Shown: piece after piece, positions 6,738 through 9,411 of the stretch | How positions within the stretch are numbered: position 1 is the first letter of the stretch | Layout of the letters: the number at the start of each line of letters is the position of its first letter | Source of the DNA: Microbacteriaceae bacterium | GTDB lineage: Bacteria > Actinomycetota > Actinomycetes > Actinomycetales > Microbacteriaceae | DNA length: 9,411 nucleotides | Direction of reading: 5' to 3' | NCBI GenBank assembly: GCA_012511645.1 | Contig: JAAZFP010000186.1 | Coordinates: 1 to 9,411 of the forward strand | Program-made: the position numbers and the translations under genes | Notes under the pieces: model-generated | Database searches by the model: none | Seen by the model: only the letters and a program-made list of their open reading frames with translations | Told to the model about the DNA's origin: nothing

Positions 6738-7057
6738 GCGCGCCAGTGATGCTCGCCGTCGCCGGGGGAGCGCTCACCCTGGGCCTCGCGGTCGTGTCTG
6801 CCGCGGGTGCGCTCGCCGCCTCCAGCCGGGCATCAGCGGCGGCCGACGCGGCGGCGCTCGCCGCAGCAGACGCGCTCACGGGGTGGGTGCTCGCCGATCC
6901 TTGTGACCTTGCTGCGCAGCTTGCCAAGGCCCACGAGGTGTCCCTTGACGCGTGCGAAACTGATGCTGCCAGCGGCCAAGTTCGCGTCAGCGTGAGCGTG
7001 CAGACTATCTTCAATAGGGTGGAGGCACGTGCGCGAGCAGGGCCATCCGTGACATAG
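6734..7057 (+). CDS. TadG/TadE-like protein of the Rv3654c type
   Basis: This 107-residue protein begins with a hydrophobic segment (about 4-29), then ASSRASAAADAAALAAADAL and two cysteines (Cys57, Cys74) in a CDLAAQLAK...LDAC arrangement, ending with alternating beta-strand residues QVRVSVSVQTI. This pattern fits the short actinobacterial TadG-like proteins next to tad ATPases and a DECH-box helicase, known as helicase/secretion neighbourhood TadE-like proteins. No such helicase gene is visible here. The chosen GTG at 6734 follows GGAG at 6723-6726 by 7 nt. Relatives usually begin with a short RGS(A/V)-type leader that is missing, so this N-terminus is short. It is in the same frame as the TadE-like gene, separated by the TGA at 6701-6703 and 30 nt. 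Likely membrane-anchored and outside-facing; exact role unknown. Confidence 0.78.
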   Translation: MSAPVMLAVAGGALTLGLAVVSAAGALAASSRASAAADAAALAAADALTGWVLADPCDLAAQLAKAHEVSLDACETDAASGQVRVSVSVQTIFNRVEARARAGPSVT

Positions 7058-7108
7058 AGTGGTGCCCCAGAGCGCACAATAGTGCCGCACACCACACCAT
7101 GTATTGTG

Positions 7109-7116
7109 AGAAGGAG
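7109..7116 (+). promoter_or_regulatory. topA: Ribosome binding site of topA
   Basis: AGAAGGAG ends 4 nt before the GTG at 7121 and supports it as the start. The 63-bp gap from the tad cluster (7058-7120) contains no clear promoter; CACAAT at 7075-7080 is a possible -10 but lacks a properly spaced -35. Confidence 0.75.
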
Positions 7117-7120
7117 CGCA

Positions 7121-9411
7121 GTGGGCGCGAAGAAATTGGTCATCGTCGAGTCGCCAACCAAAGCGAAAACCATCGGCGGGTACCTTGGCGACGACTATGA
7201 GGTCATCGCATCGGTTGGTCACATTCGCGATCTCGCCGAGCCATCAGAGCTGCCCACTGAACTGAAAAAAGGCCCCTTTGGCAAGTTCGCGGTTGACGTT
7301 GAGCACGACTTTGCTCCGTACTATGTGGTCAACGCCAATAAGAAGAAGACCGTTACCGAGCTCAAGCGAGCAATGAAGGGCGCGGACGAGCTGTGGCTCG
7401 CCACGGATGAGGACCGCGAGGGTGAGGCCATCGCGTGGCACCTGCTCGAGGTACTGAAGCCCAAGGTGCCCGTGCGGCGCATGGTGTTTCATGAGATCAC
7501 CCAAGAAGCAATCGAGCAGGCCAAGGCCAACACGCGCGACATCGATATTTCGCTCGTCGACGCGCAAGCAACCCGCCGCATTCTTGCCCGTCTCTACGGC
7601 TACGACATTTCGCCCGCGCTGTGGCGAAAGGTGGGCCCCAAACTTTCGGCGGGCCGCGTGCAATCGGCCGCCACTCGCCTCGTCGTTGCCCGCGAGCGTG
7701 AGCGCATGTCGTTCGTCGCCGCAGAATACTGGGATCTCACCGCACAGTTCTGCCCCAAGGCAGGAGCAGCAGACGACCAGAAGGCGTTCGAAGCGAAGCT
7801 CGTGCGCCTCGATGGTGTGCGTCTCGCCACCGGCGCAGACTTCGATGACGCGGGTCAGCTGAAGCCAAAGGCTCAGCAAGCAGGTGTCGTGCTGCTGCCG
7901 CAGGCGCGCGCTGAGGCGCTCGCCGCCTCGCTCACCGCGCTCGACTCGGCGAGCGTGCAGTCCATTGAGACGAAGCCGCACACCCGTCGCCCCGCCGCGC
8001 CGTTCACGACGTCGACGCTGCAGCAGGAGGCCTCGCGAAAGCTGCGCTACAGCTCGCGCCAGACCATGTCTTACGCGCAGTCGCTGTATGAGAACGGCTA
8101 CATCACCTATATGCGAACCGACTCGCCAACGCTGTCAAAGCAGGCGATTCAGGCGGCCCGCTCACAAGCGGCCGAGCTCTACGGTGCGCAGACGGTGCCC
8201 GGCGCGCCGCGCGTCTACACGGGCAAGGCCAAGGGTGCGCAAGAAGCGCACGAGGCGATTCGACCCGCTGGCGACCGCTTTGCGAAGCCCAGCGAGCTCA
8301 AGAGCAAGCTGAACTCGGGGGAGTTTGCCCTCTACGACCTGATCTGGAAGCGCACGGTCGCGAGCCAGATGGCCGACGCAAAGGGCTCGACCGACACCGT
8401 CACGATCGGCGTGAGCGTCGCCGAGCCGGGCGCTGGCACGGTCGCCGCAGAGTTCACCGCGAGTGGCACCGTCATCACCTTCCCCGGCTTTTTGCTCGCC
8501 TATGAAGAAGGCAAAGACGAGAAGCGTGCGCCGAAAGACCAGAGCGTCGACCTACCGCAGCTCACCGCCCAGCAGCAGATCGACATGCGCGAGGTCGAGG
8601 CCAAGGGCCACGAGACGAGCCCGCCGCCGCGCTACACCGAGGCGAGCCTCACCAAGCGTCTCGAAGACCTCGGCATCGGTCGCCCCTCGACCTACGCGTC
8701 GATCATCAGCACGATCTCAGACCGCGGGTATGTGACGAAAAAGGGTCAGGCGCTCGTGCCGAGCTGGATCGCCTTCTCGGTGGTGCGCCTGCTCGAAGAA
8801 CACTTCTCCGAGCTCGTCAACTACGACTTCACTGCCGAGATGGAGGCCGACCTCGACCGCATCGCTGCTGGCGATGAGAACCGCGCCCACTGGTTGCGCG
8901 AATTCTACTTCGGGTCTGAGAACCATCCGGGTCTGCGCGGCGTTGTCGACAACCTCGGCGAGATCGACGCCCGCGCGATCAACACGATTCGCATCGACGA
9001 TGAGATTTCGCTGCGCAATGGCAAGTACGGCCCCTACCTCGAGGTGTACGACGAGAAGTGCGAGGTCGGCGAAGACGGTGTGCTGAAGCCCCGCAGCGTC
9101 AACATTCCTGATGGACTTGCGCCCGACGAACTCACCGCAGCTCGCGCGCACGAGCTTGCCGACGCCGAACCGCTCGAAGACCGCATCGTCGGCCTGCACC
9201 CCACTACGGGCAAGCGCATCGCCGCAAAGAACGGCCGTTTCGGCCCCTATGTCACTGAGCTGCCTGATGAGGACGAGGAACTCCCCAAGGGTGTCAAAGC
9301 TCGCACCGCGTCGCTGTTCAAATCCATGGATCCTGCCACCGTCGACCTTGATACCGCGGTCGCGCTGCTGGACCTGCCACGCGTGGTGGGCATCGACGCA
9401 GAGTCAGGCGC
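7121..9411 (+). CDS. topA: DNA topoisomerase I (type IA), C-terminus cut by the window edge
   Basis: This enzyme relaxes negative supercoils by passing one DNA strand through a transient break in the other. 763 codons are visible, about 80-85% of a typical actinobacterial TopA. The Toprim domain begins at KKLVIVESPTKAKTI (Glu10, metal/catalytic) and holds the acidic triad in ATDEDREGEAIAWHL (Asp96, Asp98). LSAGRVQSAATRLVV lies around 175-189. The nucleophile is Tyr330 in ITYMRTDS, and RYTEASLTKRLEDLGIGRPSTYA is the conserved stretch after it, split here as RYTEASLTKRLEDLGIG then RPSTYA. Two C-terminal Topo repeats are visible with NGKYGPYLE and NGRFGPYVT; no zinc-finger cysteines are seen, as usual in actinobacteria. 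The usual Lys-rich tail lies beyond the edge. The tad-topA order resembles that near Rv3646c of M. tuberculosis. The start is GTG behind a strong ribosome binding site. Essential housekeeping gene. Confidence 0.98.
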   Translation, partial: MGAKKLVIVESPTKAKTIGGYLGDDYEVIASVGHIRDLAEPSELPTELKKGPFGKFAVDVEHDFAPYYVVNANKKKTVTELKRAMKGADELWLATDEDREGEAIAWHLLEVLKPKVPVRRMVFHEITQEAIEQAKANTRDIDISLVDAQATRRILARLYGYDISPALWRKVGPKLSAGRVQSAATRLVVARERERMSFVAAEYWDLTAQFCPKAGAADDQKAFEAKLVRLDGVRLATGADFDDAGQLKPKAQQAGVVLLPQARAEALAASLTALDSASVQSIETKPHTRRPAAPFTTSTLQQEASRKLRYSSRQTMSYAQSLYENGYITYMRTDSPTLSKQAIQAARSQAAELYGAQTVPGAPRVYTGKAKGAQEAHEAIRPAGDRFAKPSELKSKLNSGEFALYDLIWKRTVASQMADAKGSTDTVTIGVSVAEPGAGTVAAEFTASGTVITFPGFLLAYEEGKDEKRAPKDQSVDLPQLTAQQQIDMREVEAKGHETSPPPRYTEASLTKRLEDLGIGRPSTYASIISTISDRGYVTKKGQALVPSWIAFSVVRLLEEHFSELVNYDFTAEMEADLDRIAAGDENRAHWLREFYFGSENHPGLRGVVDNLGEIDARAINTIRIDDEISLRNGKYGPYLEVYDEKCEVGEDGVLKPRSVNIPDGLAPDELTAARAHELADAEPLEDRIVGLHPTTGKRIAAKNGRFGPYVTELPDEDEELPKGVKARTASLFKSMDPATVDLDTAVALLDLPRVVGIDAESG

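Noticed and set aside
7102..7107. TATTGT as the -10 of topA
   Set aside because: Transcription would begin within the ribosome binding site, leaving no usable leader, and no -35 is present.

Overview
This window looks like ordinary chromosomal sequence from a high-GC actinobacterium, most likely of the family Microbacteriaceae. The reasons are the GC-rich third codon positions, frequent GTG and TTG starts, a GT51 penicillin-binding protein with the GASTITMQ form of motif 2, a DUF4244-type Flp pilin, and gene order. The order (PBP / DUF4177 / RidA / acs / tad genes / topA) is a compressed version of the Mycobacterium tuberculosis ponA2-Rv3678c-acs-tad-topA neighbourhood, as I remember it. The family assignment is an inference.

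Layout. Positions 1-986 (minus) hold the N-terminal part of a bifunctional class A penicillin-binding protein that runs off the left edge. Diverging from it, 1108-1746 (plus) is a two-gene unit: a 56-residue DUF4177 protein and a RidA-family protein. An 11-bp perfect inverted repeat with the ridA stop codon in its loop (1731-1761) separates this unit from the convergent acs gene (1778-3760, minus), which encodes acetyl-CoA synthetase. A 272-bp divergent region (3761-4032) holds a likely acs promoter with a palindrome at its -35, a structured acs leader, short pyrimidine-rich repeats and one exact DnaA-box sequence.

Positions 4033-7057 (plus) hold a compact actinobacterial tad (tight-adherence pilus) cluster. 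It contains a TadA/CpaF secretion ATPase, one membrane protein that appears to combine TadB and TadC, a small Flp/DUF4244 pilin, a TadE-like pseudopilin and a TadG-like (Rv3654c-type) protein. ATPase and platform genes are coupled by a GTGA overlap. The pilin has its own 210-bp leader with a bulged hairpin and three 17-bp tandem repeats, so it may be controlled separately. No prepilin peptidase (TadV) and no TadZ/Ssd-like gene are present here.

Positions 7121-9411 (plus) hold topA, DNA topoisomerase I, complete to the active site and two C-terminal repeats but cut by the right edge.

The most notable points are a proline in place of the Mg-coordinating Thr/Ser of the TadA Walker A motif, the TadB-TadC fusion, the iteron-like repeats before the pilin gene, and the acs regulatory region. 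I see no CRISPR array, tRNA, rRNA, insertion sequence or phage gene, and no wholly new system beyond this unusual minimal tad locus.
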